In this document: positions 62,638 to 64,000 of the stretch, one piece after another
Layout: each line of letters begins with the position of its first letter
How positions within the stretch are numbered: position 1 is the first letter of the stretch
Assembly: GCA_910584995.1 (NCBI GenBank)
Contig: CAJUDW010000002.1
Coordinates: 1-64,000 of the forward strand
Origin: an uncultured Oscillibacter sp.
GTDB lineage: Bacteria; Bacillota; Clostridia; Oscillospirales; Oscillospiraceae
Length of the DNA: 64,000 bases
Direction of reading: 5' to 3'
Translations under genes and position numbers: made by a program
The notes under the pieces: generated by a model
Databases searched by the model: none
What the model was told of the DNA's origin: nothing
The model's input: the letters and a program-made list of their open reading frames with translations, nothing else

Positions 62638-62688
62638 TTGACGGATGGGGGAAAAACCATCATAATATGTAAGATTAGGTTATTATGA
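62638..62688 (+). promoter_or_regulatory. Promoter of carAB with inverted repeat
   Basis: TTGACG (62638-62643), 17-base spacer, CATAAT (62661-62666). TCATAATA (62660-62667) and TATTATGA (62681-62688) form an 8-base inverted repeat over the -10 and start region, a possible operator for arginine or pyrimidine control. Confidence 0.6.
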
Positions 62689-62718
62689 TCCATACGGCGG
62701 CTATAACAGGAGGAAGAG

Positions 62719-63783
62719 ATGAAAAAAGGCTATTTGGTCTTACAGAACGGCCGGGTGTTTGAGGGCACGCGCTTTGGCGCGGAGACGGACGCAACCGGCG
62801 AACTGGTATTCACTACCGGCATGTGCGGCTACCTGGAAACCCTGACGGATCCCAGCTACGCGGGACAGATTGTTACCCAGACCTATCCTCTCATCGGCAA
62901 CTATGGCGTGATCCCCGAAGACTTCGAGGGCGAATGTCATGTGCGGGGCTATGTGGTGCGGGAGTGGTGCCAGGAACCCTCCAACTTCCGCTGCCAGGGG
63001 GATTTGGACTCGTTCCTGAAGGAGCGGGGCGTGCCGGGCCTCTGCGGCGTGGATACCCGGGAACTGACCCGGATTCTCCGGGAGTCCGGCGTCATGAACG
63101 CCTGCATCTGCGACGAAGTCCCCGCCGATCTCGCGGCAGTGGCCGCCTACGCCGTGTCCGGCGTGGTGGAGTCCGTCACCTGCCGGGAGCCCGTCCTCTG
63201 CCCCGCTGAAGGGGAAGAGCGGTTCCGGGTCTCCCTTCTGGACTACGGCGCCAAGCAGAACATTATCCGGGAACTGCAAAAGCGGGGCTGCGCCGTCACC
63301 GTCCTGCCTGCGTCTGCCTCCGCGGAAGAGGTCTTGGCCGCAAACCCTGACGGCGTAATGCTCTCCAACGGCCCCGGCGACCCGGCGGAAAACGTCTACC
63401 AGATCGCCCAGATCCAAAAGCTTCTGGGCAAGGCCCCCCTCTTTGGCATCTGCCTGGGGCACCAGCTCACCGCGCTGGCCGCCGGAGGCTCCACCTTCAA
63501 GCTGAAATACGGCCACCGGGGCGTCAACCAGCCGGTGCGGGATCTGAACGGCGTCCGCACCTACATCACCAGCCAGAACCACGGCTATGCCGTGGACTCC
63601 GCCAGCCTCCCCGCCGGAAAGGTTTCCTTCGCCAACGCCAACGACGGCACCTGCGAGGGCGTGGACTATCCCGGCCTCCGGGCCTTCACCGTACAGTTCC
63701 ACCCGGAGGCACGCTCCGGGCCCCAGGATACATCCTTCCTCTTCGACCGCTTTATTAACCTGATGAAAGGAGGCGACCTGTAA
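62719..63783 (+). CDS. carA: Carbamoyl-phosphate synthase small (glutaminase) subunit
   Basis: Supplies ammonia from glutamine to the large subunit for pyrimidine and arginine synthesis. The 354-residue protein has the N-terminal domain (GYLVLQNGRVFEGTRFGAETDATGELVFTTGMCGYLETLTDPSYAGQIV) and the class I glutaminase with the nucleophile cysteine in LFGICLGHQL, and FHPEARSGPQD with the catalytic His-Glu. AGGAGG lies before the ATG. Its stop overlaps the carB start (TAATG). Confidence 0.96.
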   Translation: MKKGYLVLQNGRVFEGTRFGAETDATGELVFTTGMCGYLETLTDPSYAGQIVTQTYPLIGNYGVIPEDFEGECHVRGYVVREWCQEPSNFRCQGDLDSFLKERGVPGLCGVDTRELTRILRESGVMNACICDEVPADLAAVAAYAVSGVVESVTCREPVLCPAEGEERFRVSLLDYGAKQNIIRELQKRGCAVTVLPASASAEEVLAANPDGVMLSNGPGDPAENVYQIAQIQKLLGKAPLFGICLGHQLTALAAGGSTFKLKYGHRGVNQPVRDLNGVRTYITSQNHGYAVDSASLPAGKVSFANANDGTCEGVDYPGLRAFTVQFHPEARSGPQDTSFLFDRFINLMKGGDL

Positions 63784-64000
63784 TGCCGTTGGACACCAGC
63801 ATTAAAAAAGTCCTGGTCATCGGATCCGGCCCCATTGTCATCGGGCAGGCCGCCGAGTTCGACTACGCCGGGGCCCAGGCCTGCCGGATCCTGAAAGAGG
63901 CCGGGATCAACGTGGTCCTCTGCAACTCCAACCCCGCCACCATCATGACGGATCAGGCCATGGCGGACGAGATCTACCTGGAACCCCTGACCCCCGCTGC
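63783..64000 (+). CDS. carB: Carbamoyl-phosphate synthase large subunit, N-terminal part only
   Basis: The first 72 codons are present: MPLDTSIKKVLVIGSGPIVIGQAAEFDYAGAQACRILKEAGINVVLCNSNPATIMTD, the diagnostic N-terminal ATP-grasp start of CarB. The gene runs off the right edge. Start codon overlaps the carA stop. Confidence 0.95.
   Translation, partial: MPLDTSIKKVLVIGSGPIVIGQAAEFDYAGAQACRILKEAGINVVLCNSNPATIMTDQAMADEIYLEPLTPA

Overview
The window is a 64 kb stretch of a GC-rich, spore-forming, anaerobic Firmicute, most likely an Oscillospiraceae-type gut butyrate producer. The evidence is a 4-hydroxybutyryl-CoA dehydratase / CoA-transferase / crotonase / acyl-CoA dehydrogenase cluster, a spoIIP gene, strong AAGGAGG-type ribosome binding sites, a T-box leader, soj/spo0J/noc partitioning genes, and a PPT-FrhB fusion. 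I have not assigned a species. Both ends are cut: an acyl-CoA dehydrogenase at the left edge and carB at the right edge.

Layout. 1-8.5 kb: a leftward butyrate-pathway operon (crotonase, CoA-transferase, 4-hydroxybutyryl-CoA dehydratase, acyl-CoA dehydrogenase) diverges from a PAS-AAA+-Fis enhancer-binding protein that is translationally coupled to rpoN (sigma-54). A full-consensus -24/-12 promoter sits in front of the leftward operon, and CTATTCA-N4-TGAATAG palindromes lie between the two units. 8.5-12.7 kb: a hairpin-rich convergent spacer, then a leftward BlaI / M56 metallopeptidase / membrane protein / carbamate kinase unit with two BlaI-type operators. 12.9-17.2 kb: dCMP deaminase, a pyruvyl transferase-FrhB fusion, rubredoxin, a QueT transporter with a structured leader, and an HPr-like protein without the phosphorylatable histidine. 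17.4-21.4 kb: one large SLH-anchored surface protein. 21.6-30.5 kb: spoIIP, rpsO, pnp, mnmE, a DUF1836 regulator, prmA, a TPR-like membrane protein and noc. 30.6-35 kb: a VanW protein, then leftward dnaD and dnaC/dnaI genes. 35-44.7 kb: zapA, U32 peptidase, dut, maf, mreC, mreD, penicillin-binding protein 2 and a GH13 alpha-glucosidase. 44.7-51.9 kb: two perfect parS sites bracket soj-spo0J, with a likely structured RNA beside the first; serS, mscL, rsmG and minD follow. 51.9-64 kb: mgsA, hisS, aspS, an AlaX-type editing protein, a T-box-PEBP-glyS unit (leftward), an HTH gene coupled to lepA, a 240-bp duplication of the lepA 3' end, and carAB.

How the genes work together. The first block looks like a self-contained sigma-54 circuit: regulator and sigma factor are made from one mRNA and would fire the divergent butyrate operon, with CoA-transferase loading an acid, dehydratase giving crotonyl-CoA, and the acyl-CoA dehydrogenase reducing it to butyryl-CoA. 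Much of the rest is housekeeping typical of an origin-proximal region (partitioning, nucleoid occlusion, cell shape, division, translation). Most predicted large ORFs opposite real genes are GC-driven artefacts and are left out.

The most interesting signals are the sigma-54 circuit, the lepA tail duplication that has only synonymous changes, the candidate raiA-like RNA next to a parS that doubles as a terminator-like palindrome, the T-box that precedes a PEBP gene before glyS, the HPr-like protein with Ser46 but no His15, and a one-base frameshift in the gene just before the second parS.
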